A stretch of DNA of 64,000 bases from Dioctria linearis (taxonomy: Eukaryota > Arthropoda > Insecta > Diptera > Asilidae). The translations under genes and the position numbers were made by a program. Below are positions 46,020 through 56,973 of this stretch, one piece after another. Positions within the stretch are counted from its first letter, which is position 1; each line of letters starts with the position of its first letter. The notes below the pieces were generated by a model that saw only the letters and a program-made list of their open reading frames with translations, made no database searches and had not been told where the DNA came from. The DNA lies in NCBI GenBank assembly GCA_963930735.1, contig CAWVNZ010000404.1:32328-96327 (forward strand), read 5' to 3'.

Positions 46020-46285
46020 AAGCAACAAGTAAAAAAGCTAGATTTGGTCTAATATAAATTGTAATGATATCCTAGACGAATGTCCGTGTGAAATTTCGTA
46101 GGGTCTCCCATCTGTAAAATTACGACTTAAGAAGTGATTTTCGAATATATTTCTAGAACGGTACGTCGAACAGAAAAAAATGTGTATAACCAATTTTATA
46201 GGATTTCATACTTTGAAGAACATTTTCGTACATTAAAACCGTATACGACTTATCGTTTTGACAGTATACGTAAGGTGCGGTACAT
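46020..46285 (+). repeat. Dispersed repeat, copy 2
   Basis: Matches 11540-11765 in ordered blocks: AACAAGTAAAAAAGCTAGA, TTTCTAGAACGG-ACGTCG, ATAACCAATTTTATAGGA, TTGAAGAACATTTTCG-ACATTAAAA and ATCGTTTTGACAGTATA. The 85-codon frame at 46134-46391 crosses it and is not supported. Confidence 0.65.
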
Positions 46286-46489
46286 TGCCATGAAAAACTT
46301 AAGCTTCGGATTGGTTTGCGCCACGGCGAGATGCAAAGGGTTAGTGAAGCGCAGAGGTGCTAGGCGAGAATTACTGGATGTGAAAAGCTGAGGACGTTAA
46401 TATATCTGACTACTGATGATTGTGCGTGTCCCTAGTGAAGCGTAGCTCGTACATGACCTAGCATGCAGCTTGGTATTTGTACCTTGGTA

Positions 46490-47225
46490 TGCTATAAGAC
46501 TACTGGCGTTAGTCTCAAGCCTCTCCTAGCCTAAAGGGCGGATCATAACCTTCTCCTGGTCCACTGCTGTCACTTTATAAGTGCTAATATGATTAAGCCC
46601 GAACGGAGCTACCAGTAACGTGTAAGATTCACTGGGTGTACTCATGATCAAACGATCATGCTATACGAAACCATACCATTTCGGTAGCCGCCATTGCTAA
46701 CTTGGTACTACGGGGTTGAGGAGCCCCGAATAGAGCTGCATTTAGTAGTAATATTCGCCTCAACTTGGGATAGCCCCCTTGTGGGAGCATCGTAGTGGTT
46801 GTGGTAGCCCATATGCGGGCAGAGAGAGATTGTCTGAGTCTGCATGACTTAGGCGAACATTTTACTCTAAACAGGGTAGTTTGTTCTTTTGACAAAATTG
46901 CATACTGCGTCCGTGACTTTGAAGGATTGTCGCTTATTAATGTATGCTTAGAGGATTGGCACTCGGCGTGGATTTGCGCTAAATCAACCGGGTGCCGTGA
47001 CCCACAGATCGGAAGAGATTTTAGGTAGGTCTCGCTTCGACCAGTAAGTCCAATGTCAAGCATGCACTGACATAAACTGGTACTTGTGGGACAGAATATA
47101 AATTATATTCTGTCTCTCTAGGGCATTTATTCTCGCTTGTCTTCAATCCGTACATTGAGAGTGCCATGAGATTAAGCCATAATGGCAAGTGCTCACGTAA
47201 AACAATGACAGCTTTCTCAACTCGC
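46490..47225 (+). repeat. Dispersed direct repeat, copy A
   Basis: Shares with copy B (47680-48205) the ordered words GCCCGAACGG, CTTGGTAC-ACGGGGTT, GAGGAGCCC, CCTCAACTTGGGAT, GTGAGCATCG or GGGAGCATCG, GGGTGCCGTGACCC, GATCGG-AGAGATT, CGCTTC-ACCAGTAAGT and GTGCTCACGTAAAAC. Copy A has an extra segment of about 180 bp (about 46811-46990) between GTGGTTGTGGTAG and GGGTGCCGTGACC. It may be an untranslated region of a mobile element; no protein motif was recognised. Confidence 0.75.
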
Positions 47226-47679
47226 GGCAGGGAGGGGGGGGAGGGGAGAAATTTGTTGGTTGTTGTTTCCGTTGTTTAAGTTGTGCCTTAGATCACTTTC
47301 TTTGGCATCTTCCTCGAGAGTACGTATAGTAAGGAAGTATGGGTGAAAGATACTATATGCACGAATTGCTACTTCTCACGGCGAGATAACTATACCTTAG
47401 TGAAATAAAAATTTAGATTTTTGGCTCTGTGGCTGCTGCAGTAGGGCTTTAATGACAGGAAGTCATTATGCAGAGAATTTACAGAATAATAAAATCTCAG
47501 TCATAGTAGTGCGTGAGAGAGAGGAGAAAGACAGACATAGCCTCTTGGGCAGGGGACGAAAGGATGTCTTAGTTGATGAATAAGTTGATGAATAACGGAA
47601 CTCTGCTATGTATGCTAGTAGTGCTTATATGGTTAATATGCATGGCCAACTAGAAGATCCAAATGGTGAGTCTCGAAGT

Positions 47680-48205
47680 CTTCACCTTCACGTGGTCCGC
47701 TCTGACAGCGCCCATAAGGGTTGTATTACCTGTATAGGCCAAGTACAATTCTTTTGGACGTTGCTAATAAGATCTAGGCCCGAACGGCGTGACCAGTTCC
47801 GTTAGAAAAAGGATATCTCTCATGAATATATACATTGGGAATATCCATGGTCCGTTGGTCATGCTTTACGAAAGCTATACCAAATGGGCGACCCGGCAAC
47901 TTGGTACCACGGGGTTAGAGGAGCCCTGGATAACAAAGATTTATCCACCTCAACTTGGGATGGCTCCTTTATGTGAGCATCGCGGTGGCTGCGGTGAAGG
48001 GTGCCGTGACCCTAGATCGGCAGAGATTGGATAGGTTTCGCTTCTACCAGTAAGTTGATGTCATGTCATGCTCTATTGGCATATTGGAACTCGTTGTTAT
48101 GCACACGTTGATTGTCGGTAACAATCCGAGCATGAAGAATGCCGTTAGATTAATCTATACTTGGCAGGTGCTCACGTAAAACCATAAGGAACTTCTGAGC
48201 TCGTG
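47680..48205 (+). repeat. Dispersed direct repeat, copy B
   Basis: Second copy of the unit above, without the 180-bp extra segment, and therefore nearer to the original length. The open frames over it (47789-48034 plus; 48172-48384 minus) show no known domain. Confidence 0.75.
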
Positions 48206-48209
48206 GGAG

Positions 48210-50600
48210 ATATCTGTCCGTTGATGCGCCCGAATTTCGGCATTACTAGGACATCGTTTCTATGGGGACCACAGGTTTGTAGTCGGGTAATGAGCTGTTG
48301 ACACTGGCCAAATCTACAATTGACTTGTACTACATAAGAGTCGAAGATGGGAACCAGAACACTGACCCGCAATACCACGCACAAGCACTTAAAGGGTATT
48401 TCGTTGACAGATTGAAGAGATGTTTACATCTTCAATAACTGGCAATGAATGCAGATACATTCAACTGCATATATATCATCGGTACAGGAAGAAGCTCTTG
48501 TCTTTCGCTGGTGATAGCAGGCCACATCATTTGCAACATTAATCCACGAGGATTCTCCTCGCTTTGGAACCGTTGCACGTGCTGTGTGAAGGCCAAACAC
48601 TCCGTTAGCGGTTTTGAGCTGTAGAGATGATGAGGGCAGTTTGTAGAGGTGTAAGATACTATAGGCTTCTCTCGCGGGACTAATTACGGTATCAGGTAAA
48701 TTTTCTCGTTTGTTCGTTCGATTATAAATTTTTAATTCGATTTCGCTCTCGGTACAAATTTCAAAATTTATATGTTGAAATTTTGATCGTTTAGGAAATA
48801 ATTTTTATTAGATCAGTTTTGGAAACTGGGCACTTCTTGGTACTGCCACTTAACTATTGTCAAAATTGGGATGAATAGATTTTTGTTTTGCTTTTTATCT
48901 TTTAGGAATTTCTCAAAATTGATATACGTTGTCTATAGTCTCTTTTGAGAACATAGTGTTATTTTTAATTTGTTGTTTTGCCTGTTAGTGTCTAGTTTAT
49001 TTATTCCTTTTGACTCCGTTATGTTTGTGATTTTTTAGGTTAGCTAGTGTCTTTTCTATCTTTTACCCCTTGTAAAGCCTGTCGTCTATTATTTTTAAGG
49101 AATGTCTAAATGAGCCAATAAATAAAAGAGCATATATATGTATATCAAAAAACTATTACTATTATAAAGTGACAATATTGGCTAAATGGTGAAAGTCTCC
49201 AAAAAGATATTAAGAACGTTACAATTAAGGCTACAAAGAATTTTCTTTCACTCCAAGGAATTATTTATTATTACAAATGAAAAATAAATAAGAGAAATGT
49301 AGAGCTCTGAATAACCCCATGCATTTCACTCTCTACGAAATGGTATATACTTAAATACATAAAATAAACCATCTATGTTCAACTTTCTTACAATTTATCT
49401 GGGAAAGAGATTCCTTCTATTATTTATATACATACACATACATACATATAATATTGAATATATATTGGTACTCTTTAAAGCTCTTTAATATACAGCACTT
49501 AGGCTTGGATTTGCCTTTAAGGAAGAATTGATATCCCCTGGCATTGAAATTTGACACAAGCAAACAATTTCAATTGCATAAGGGATCAATAATGGGCCGA
49601 GATTATTTTTACTGGATGACTGAGTTTAACCAACGGATAAGGGAGGCGGAAGTGACTCATATGGAGTTTTTTTTCACAATATAACAACATAAAAGTCTGT
49701 TCAAATTTTCTAACACGTTAGTTGTGATGATTTTTCATAACATAACTTTATGAAGACATATCAATCAACAATGAACTGTGCATGGACCAGGAAAATGTTG
49801 AAAATAAATTAAAGTCTTACACAAATTTGTAGACAATTTCTTTTTAAACGAGTTACGAAAGGCACATGATTTTTCAAAAATGGTGGCATAATATTATATG
49901 TCATAGTCATATGAATTGACAATAGATTTTAAAAGTCTTTTAAAGATTGTGCTTTCGTGTGTCTTCACCTCAATATAATTTTTAAATTTTCTTATAATGA
50001 TAAACACCAAAAAGCCATGAAGTTGACATGGAAGTTTTCCTAATTGGAATAGAGGCAATTAAAATTAATACTTTACAAATATTTTATGATGCAATTCTCT
50101 CCTACCAGCTATGAAATTTTAGCTTGCTCCAGCCTCGATCCCTCAAAATTGTGCGAATATTTGGGAAATTACATGCAAGAAAGTATATTTAATGCTATCG
50201 CTAACGAACGAATCACTCTCCCGTTATCTGAATTCCAAAATTTTTACTAACTTTTATAACATATTGTTTAATTGCATTTCGTATCACACAATTAACCAGC
50301 TTAATAAAAACAAAAAGACCAATGACAACCTCCCTAAGAAACAAAAATTTCGCTGTCAATTTCTAAAGCAAATCCACTTTCGAGTTTGTGTTGCTTCCCT
50401 TCAGACCAAGCCCAAGTGGAAAAGGCCTACTACTTACATTCAACCATCCTGCCTTCAAGTCGCCTCGAGTTGCTCAGTGTCCACATCTTCACCTGGAGAA
50501 AGCAGCACAACTCCATTATAACTATTTTCGCTGGATATAGCGTCTGGTACGCTTCCAGGCTCACACCATACTCTTATTTGAGCCACATATAACACTTACG
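48210..50600. other. Non-coding stretch
   Basis: Mostly AT-rich. The 109-codon frame at 50192-50521 has no recognisable domain. No RNA gene or repeat array was seen before 50604. Confidence 0.45.
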
Positions 50601-50603
50601 CTA

Positions 50604-50790
50604 GCGTTTCCGGAAAGCCCTGTCGTAACTAGTAACAATACTCATTGAAGCCGTTACCGGAAAACCGTGTCATAACTGGTAACAAAATTCATTGAAACCG
50701 TTACCGGAAAACCGTGTCATAACTCGTAAAGCTTTTCATAACTTGCAAGAACTTCATTGAAACCTGTACCGGAAAACTCTGTTGTAACTA
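50604..50790 (-). repeat. 47-bp tandem repeat, about 3.5 copies
   Basis: CCGGAAA recurs at 50610, 50657, 50704 and 50769, giving 47, 47 and 65 bp; the last unit carries an insertion. The unit includes CGTGTCATAACTGGTAACAA and ATTCATTGAAACCGTTA. It abuts the end of the SF3B3 pseudogene. Confidence 0.85.
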
Positions 50791-50804
50791 ATGCATCCTA
50801 TGCT

Positions 50805-51830
50805 AAGTACTTGGCATAAATGAAGCCTTTGTAGAGACATTAAAATTTCACAAATGTACAAATATTTTTAACATTTTGCGACGCTCCGCCAAGAAGACTA
50901 CTGTCCAATAATGACTTGGTTCAAGTGGGGTCCTCATCTACAGCATCAGAGACACAAGGTGGTAAGTTTGATAAAGATACATTTCCAAATTATCAGCTGT
51001 TGCAATGGTATCATAATTAAGTAGCGGTAGTCCATCAGGGATGAGTGTCGTCAGCGAAAATTATAATGAAGCTCTCTTGAAACATAAATGTGATGGCCAA
51101 TATTTTGTAAGTTTACAATTTGAGGAGGAATGTGTTTGTTCTCAAATTTCCTGAATAATTTTTTTCTTCGCAGGATAATTTTGTACACTTAGTGTATGAC
51201 CACCACCGGCAAGTAATCCACCTTGAAATTGAGAAAAAGCATCAGAAACATCATCAGTTTCTGCACGATATAAAAATTCGAGATAATAATATGCGGGATC
51301 AATTCTGTAGATATTAATTGCTCATCAATTAAACTTATAGGTGGATTCTTTTTCGTCTACAGCAAACTGAAATTCATTGAAAATAATTGCAATGAATTTC
51401 TAAAATGTATTGAGAATGAAGAAAAATCGAACTTTTCGACCCAGCGATCAGAGAGGTCTCATTAGTATGATTATCTCCACCATAGAAGTTCGATCCTTGG
51501 ATTCTATTACAATTCTTTGGGTATACCTACGGCTAAATAGTATCGACTATCAGCAGCTGTAGAAAATTTCAATACTGCCATTGACATTATGGCATCATTT
51601 TGCTGAAGTTGCATTTTAAAAATCGAATAAGTTGTATTGTGTCCATTATTCTTAACTGTGTTGTCACATTCCAGCCCAGTCCAACTTTCGGTGCAGAAAA
51701 TATGTTTTCTAGTTGAACTTCATTTACAAAAATATCAACCATTTCATTCGCAAGTTCTTTTTCATCTTTTCCAGTTGCTTTCCGAATTTCACTTCTGAAG
51801 GCATTACTTCTAAAGGAGTGATGGGAAAAT
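50805..51830 (-). pseudogene. Sf3b3: SF3B3 (SF3b130/SAP130) pseudogene fragment
   Basis: On the minus strand, broken frames give ENIFSAPKVGLG (about 51705), LQQNDAIMSMAVLK then FSTAADSRYYLAVGIPKEL (about 51615-51510) followed by NPRI after two stops, YRIDPAYYYLEFLYRAETDD (about 51310-51255), AFSQFQGGLLAGGGHTLSV (about 51250-51190), ENKHIPPQIVNLQNIGH (about 51145-51090), LNYDTIATADN (about 51020), DEDPT-TKSLLDSSLLGGAS (about 50935-50885) and NVKNICTF. These match, in order, the last third of splicing factor 3B subunit 3, a WD40-like beta-propeller scaffold of the U2 snRNP SF3b complex. About 165 bp of unrelated sequence interrupts at 51325-51490. The 5' two-thirds and the C terminus are missing. 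It is likely a truncated retrocopy, though I cannot see a poly(A) tail because the end abuts a tandem repeat. Confidence 0.88.
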
Positions 51831-51976
51831 ATAGTCGAGTGACTAACTACATCGATTTTTTATAGCCGATGTGTTTAGTCATTATTTTCGTGCGATTTTA
51901 TTTCGTCATCGATTAATTTATCTTCGATTTTTTTTAATAGGAAAACAAAATTCCTTATTTTTTTTCTCATTCCCAG

Positions 51977-52232
51977 TGTTGCAATGGAATCATGACTATA
52001 CCTTTTTTGGTTTGCGATAGTTGGTAGCAAGGACCACTGTAAAGTATTTGCAATCCGCTGTAATCTTTTACCAGCTGGCTCAAGAAAAGAGGTACTCGCT
52101 CTCTCTTGTATACGATCTGTCAACCGAGCAACGCCATTTTTGTAGAGCTAATAAACAAGTATTTTATATTCATTTTACATCCGGAGTTTTCATTTTCTAC
52201 CATTTTGCAAACCATCTACAATATTCACAACA
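51977..52232 (+). repeat. 5' LTR of the Mag-type element
   Basis: Begins TGTTGCAATGG and ends CACAACA. It aligns along its whole length with 56974-57230. It carries a polyadenylation signal AATAAA at 52150-52155. No clear TATA box was found. Confidence 0.92.
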
Positions 52233-52234
52233 AC

Positions 52235-52245
52235 TGGCGACGAGG
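52235..52245 (+). promoter_or_regulatory. Primer-binding site, tRNA-Ser(GCU)-like
   Basis: TGGCGACGAGG starts two bases after the LTR end. It is complementary to a tRNA 3' end CCUCGUCG-CCA, which pairs with an acceptor strand GACGAGG, the usual 5' end of metazoan tRNA-Ser(GCU). Mag elements are known to use tRNA-Ser primers. The tRNA match is recalled, not searched. Confidence 0.75.
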
Positions 52246-52459
52246 ATGGGATTTTGATTGATGTGAAATAATTGCTGGATGGCTGAGATATTCTGAAATC
52301 ACTTTTGGTTGGCAGAATAATTACTTACGGCTGGTTGTGTGGTACCGGATATGTCTACTATCCTACATTGCATCACGTGCGGACAACAAAATTTGGATTG
52401 TTACGTGATCACAATTTTTTTTTCGAATTTATTACAAGGAAAAATATTACGGCCGACAA

Positions 52460-53455
52460 ATGCGTGAGATAAGCAAAAATAGAGCTGTACCAACAAATTT
52501 CGCGATTGAATTTTTCGACGAGACCAAGAGCAAATTCTCAAGATGGCTACAGCGTCTAGAGGGTGCATTTACGATTTGCGAAATTATGGAAGATAAAACC
52601 AAGAAGAATTACTTACTCCATTATGTTGGACCGACTACTTTCGACCTGCTATGAGATGGCATATCACCGGAAATCCCGGAGGATAAGACTTTTAAGGAAT
52701 TGGTTGCGGTATTGAAGGAACATTTCAATCCAGCACCACTCGAAGTTGCGGAATATTATAAATTTCATCATCGAGAACAGCTAGAAGGAGAATCAATAAG
52801 GGACTACCTAGCAACACTACGAAAAGTGGCCATCTACTGCAATTTCGGTGCATACTTTACTACTGCATTTAGAAACCAGCTTATTTGTGGTAAACGAGAT
52901 AACCGTATTAAGGACCGACTGCTCGAGACAAAATCTTTTACATTAGAAAGGGCGATCGAAATTGCACTTAGCTTGGAGATGACTCAGCAAAACTGCACAC
53001 AGTTAAATGGACCACTGCGGAATATAAATACAGTCGAGTGCAATCATCAGAGTGGCAACAGTAATTCAAGAAATCATCATGTGAATTCTAGATTTAATAA
53101 TCAGAAAAAGGTTAGTAAAAATCTGAATGTATAAATATGTAAAATTTCAAGTAAAATTAAATGCTATCGATGCGATGACGCTCATTTAGCAAATTCGTGT
53201 AGGTTTATCAATAGCATATGCATCTTTTGTAAAAAGAAAGGCCATTTAGAAAAGGTATGCCTCAAAAAAAGAAGTCTTTCAAATCGTTCTGTGAATGTAC
53301 ATACAATTCAATACGGGCAAGTTAATAGTAATATCCGTGAAAAAGACAGCAGGGAAGTTGTTTACGTCAATTCATTAAAAGCAACCGGAAAAATTTCTGA
53401 CACGTTATGGGTAATGTACGCGTGGTTAATATTAGTTTTTATAATCATGTTATAA
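52460..53455 (+). pseudogene. Mag-type gag
   Basis: ATG 52460 opens MREISKNRAVP, then FSRWLQRLEGAF (capsid start), a TGA at 52652-52654, and in the same frame LKEHFNPAPLEVAEYYKFH and IRDYLATLRKVAIYCNFG, the retrotransposon gag (capsid) domain. After a TAA at 53132-53134 the frame continues to two nucleocapsid zinc knuckles, CYRCDDAHLANSC (C-2-C-3-H-4-C) and CIFCKKKGHLEKVC (C-2-C-4-H-4-C), about 53160-53280. This spacing pair is typical of Mag. The sequence then runs towards the protease in what was probably a gag-pol fusion; about 90 bp of AT-rich sequence seems to interrupt at 53430-53525. Gag would have formed the cytoplasmic particle. Confidence 0.9.
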
Positions 53456-53504
53456 AACTACTTCAAACTTATCCTTTAATATCTAATTATATTTCTTATT
53501 ATTT

Positions 53505-54574
53505 TTCTCCAAACCTGTAAAGAAAAACAATATACCTGTGCGCATGGAATTAGATAGTGGGTCAGCAGTACCTGTTATGAGTGCTAGTGAATTTCAAGAG
53601 AAATTGGGTTTTGTTAAATCAAAACTAATACCTTCTAAAATTTGTCTTAGTACCTACAGTAATACAATTCTTAATGTTTTAGGGTACGTGGAGGTTGCTG
53701 TTACCTTGGATAAATGTTCAGATGAAAAAAGTTACCACTGTATATAGTGGATATTAACAAGCATGCACTTTTTGGTCGAGACTGGTTACTGGCGTTCAAT
53801 GGACTTCCATTTTCAGAGATTTTCTTAAATACGACTGACGTTCATACAGTACAGCATCACAAAAAGGTAAACAAATACTCTGTACACAAATATTTTTTAC
53901 AAACATTTCCAAACCAAAAACCGAAATTGCCCGTAAATTCCCCAAAAGAATTGTACGCGTTACTAAATGAATTTTCTGAAGTTTTCGGTGACGATGTAGG
54001 TAAAATTAAAGGTGAAACAGCAGCAATCGAGCTGAAATCGGGAGCTGCATCTGTATTTATAAGATCGCGGCCAATACCTTTCGCTTTGCAAGAAAGAATT
54101 GAACGCGAAATTGATGATTTGGAGAAAAAGGCTATCTTAATAAAAGTAGATCACAGTGAATGGGCAACACCAGTTGTTCCAATAGTTACAGCCAATGGCA
54201 AAATTAGATTATGCGGCCATTTCAAAGTCACACTAAACCGACATTTACGAATTGATGAACACCCTCTTCCTACTATTAATGAACTTTTTAATAAATTAAG
54301 CGGTGGAGAAAAATTCTCTAAAATTGATTTACGTAGGGCTTATTTACAATGGAAAGTTAGGAATGCGGATCAACCAAAATTAACATTATCGATTCACAAG
54401 GGCCTTTATAAATGTACGCGGCTACTATACGGTTTAAGCTGCGCACCCGCAAAGTGGCAGCGTAAGATAGAAAGTATAATATCTGGTATTGATGGGGTAG
54501 GAATTTTTATCGACGATTTTTGTACAACGGGAAAAAACGACGAAATACACCTAGCAAGGTGCGTTTGGTATTAA
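53505..54574 (+). pseudogene. Mag-type pol: protease and reverse transcriptase
   Basis: MELDSGSAVPVMS at 53544 onward is the aspartic protease active site (DSG in place of the more common DTG). A stop at 53745-53747 and a frame change follow, then HALFGRDWL (the protease C-terminal flap motif) near 53765. The 275-codon piece at 53747-54574 is the RT: WATPVVPIVTANGKIRLC (fingers), KIDLRRAYLQ with the first catalytic Asp (about 54320-54350), LLYGLSCAPAKWQRKIE, and IFIDDF (about 54505-54522), where the YxDD box reads FIDD with both Asp kept. The usual CGDFK reads CGHFK. A frameshift after TTGK ends the piece. Confidence 0.93.
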
Positions 54575-55330
54575 ATAAATTACGTGAATTTGGGTTGCGC
54601 ATAAATGCTGAGAAAACTGAACTTTTTCAAGAGAGTGTTGAATATTGCGGTTTTAACATCGATATAAACGGCATACATAAAAGTTACAGTAAAACCGAAG
54701 CAATTCAACGTGTACCTCAACCCTCAAATAATTCGGAATTAAGGCCATTTTTAGGACTGATTAATTATTACGCGCGTTTCTTTCCAAATTGAGTGATACT
54801 CCTAGAGCCTTTACATGCGCTTCTTAGGAAAAATTCGAGCTGGCACTGGAACCAAGCCTGCAAGAAAGCATTTGAGCGACTAAAGTCACAAATATGTTCG
54901 GACACTCTCTTAATATATTACTCTAGGGATTTACCTTTGATACTGCCTACTGACGCCTCCCCAGTTGGGGTTGGGGTGGTTCTGTCACACAATTTGCCTG
55001 ATGGCTCTGAGAAACCTATCCAGTTTGCTTCGCAAACTTTATCAGAATCACAACGGAGGTGGTCACTGATTGACAAAGAAGCGTATGGAATTGTATACGG
55101 TGTAAAAAAGTTTTATCAATTCTTATATGGGCATCCTTTTTCATTACTTACAGATCATAAGCCTTTGGAACAAATATTTTCACCTTCTAAGAACCTACAA
55201 CACATGTCCGCTGCTCGCATGCAGCACTATGCAATTTTTCTTCAGGGGTTTCAATCTCGGTTACAGAAAATCAGAGCTGCACGGCAACGCGGATGCACTT
55301 TCCCGTTTACCTATCGCTTGAAAGGACGAA
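54555..55330 (+). pseudogene. Mag-type pol: RT connection and RNase H
   Basis: From 54555 in a new frame: LNKLREFGLRINAEKTELF and FLGLINYYARFF (RT connection), a stop at 54790-54792, then LEPLHALLRKNSSWHW. RNase H follows with TDASPVGVGVVL (Asp), IDKEAYGIVYGVKKF (Glu) and LLTDHKPLEQIF (Asp), at about 54950-55180, so the catalytic residues survive. A frameshift near 55255 moves the typical end, HGNADALSRLP (55280-55315), into another frame. The domain removes RNA from the RNA:DNA hybrid during reverse transcription. Confidence 0.93.
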
Positions 55331-55375
55331 TGCACACTTGTAGTGTCTGATATTTTTTAATTAAACCAAATTAAT

Positions 55376-56697
55376 GTGATGCCAATTACAAATAAAGAAA
55401 TTGCTGAAGCTACGAATAATGATGCAGAATTGAAATCGCTACTAAATGGGTTGCATACGGGCAAAATAGTTATACCTTTCGATAGGTTTGATATAGATCA
55501 AACAGAGTTTGCACTACAAAGTGGTTGCATCATGCGGGGTATGAGAGTAGTCATACCAAGAGCTCTCAGACATATGATACTGGCTGATCTTCATTCACCA
55601 CATTTCGGAATCACTAGAATGAAAGCGCTTGCCAGGAGTTTTTGTTGGTGGCCAAAAATTAGATAAAGACATAAGTGACTTAGTGCAAAATTGCTTAACT
55701 TGGAGTCAAATAAAAGGGAACCCGGCTAAAGTAAAACTTCATCATTGGGAACCGCCTACAAAACCTTTTGAGCGGATTCACGGCGATTTCGCTGGACCGT
55801 TCATGGGGGTCTATTTTCTTCTTTTAAATGACAGTTTCTCAAAGTGGCCAGAAATTCACATTTTAAGCAAAATTAATACGGATAACACTATACAAATATT
55901 ACGAAGTGTATTTGCAATTTTCGGATTACCCCAAGTATTATGTACCGACAATGGAGCCCAATTTACTAACCCACGTTTTCAAATATTCCTAAAATCATCG
56001 GTATAATACACAAGAGAACAGCACCCTATCACCCAGCCACAAATGCCAAGCATAAAGATATGAACAAACACTGAAAAATAAATTACGTTGTATGAGTAGA
56101 GAAAAGTCAGAATTGTCCCTGAAACTTCAGCAAATACTAATTCATTATCGTATCACGCCTCACCCTGTTACGGGAGCCTCTCCTTCAGAAATTTTGTTTA
56201 ATTACCCTTGGCGATCTAAATTCAATCTCATGCAACCCGAAACAAAAGTTGATATTTCAAGGTATAACTCCGGAATTCCATGTAGGAATTTTCGCGAGGG
56301 AGAAAGAGTTGCTGTCAGAGATTTCGCGGAAAAGGCAAAATGGCAATTTGGAGATGTTTGTGAAAAAAAAGGACGCTTATATTACAATGTTAAGCTAAGT
56401 GACGGACGAATTTGGAACCGACATATTGACCAGATACGAAAAGCCGGTGATCGAGTCACAGACATAACTATTCTAAGTGTAGAATACTAAGAACCTATTT
56501 TCCGGGACATGCAATCTCCACCACCCCCAAATTTAAATTCCTCAAGTTCCAATACTTCACCTCAGAGAGACAATACTGCTGCTCACGATCGATGTAGCCG
56601 ACATAATATAACCACACCCCTACGAAGAAGCCATCGAACACGTAACCCACCGCAAAGATATGAAGCTTCGGAATATACGCAAATTCGAAAAAGATGA
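55376..56697 (+). pseudogene. Mag-type pol: integrase
   Basis: The 55376 frame gives the N-terminal zinc-binding region with LHSPHFGITRMKALARSF, then after a frameshift at about 55655 NCLTWSQ, where the second Cys of the HHCC site is replaced by Trp. The catalytic core has HGDFAGPF (first Asp, about 55780) and CTDNGAQFT (second Asp, about 55945). The third catalytic residue, Glu, falls at codon 56053-56055, which is TAA: a nonsense change exactly at the active site. The C-terminal part (56092-56490, 132 codons) is open, stops at 56488, and a Ser/Pro/Arg tail with RSHRTRNPPQRYE continues to 56697 in the same frame. It would insert the cDNA into the genome. Confidence 0.92.
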
Positions 56698-56958
56698 ATT
56701 ACAGAATTGAATTGTAATTGCAATCACAGAAAGGTATTTATAGCCTGTCTGTACAATATAGAGTAATGATGTAATTTTGAAATATTTTTATATTTTGAAC
56801 TGATGTTATATTCAAAGCAGCTTATACCTTAAGATATTATTTGTTTATGAATTGAAATTGTAGCTAATACCTTAAGATTATATTTTGCATATGAGTAATG
56901 AATTATAGAGATATATAAATCTAAAGATGTATCTTAGTATACGTAGTAGCTAGTAGCT

Positions 56959-56973
56959 AAAAGGGGGGAAAGT
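56959..56973 (+). promoter_or_regulatory. Polypurine tract
   Basis: AAAAGGGGGGAAAGT lies directly before the 3' LTR, the normal position for the plus-strand DNA primer. Confidence 0.85.
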
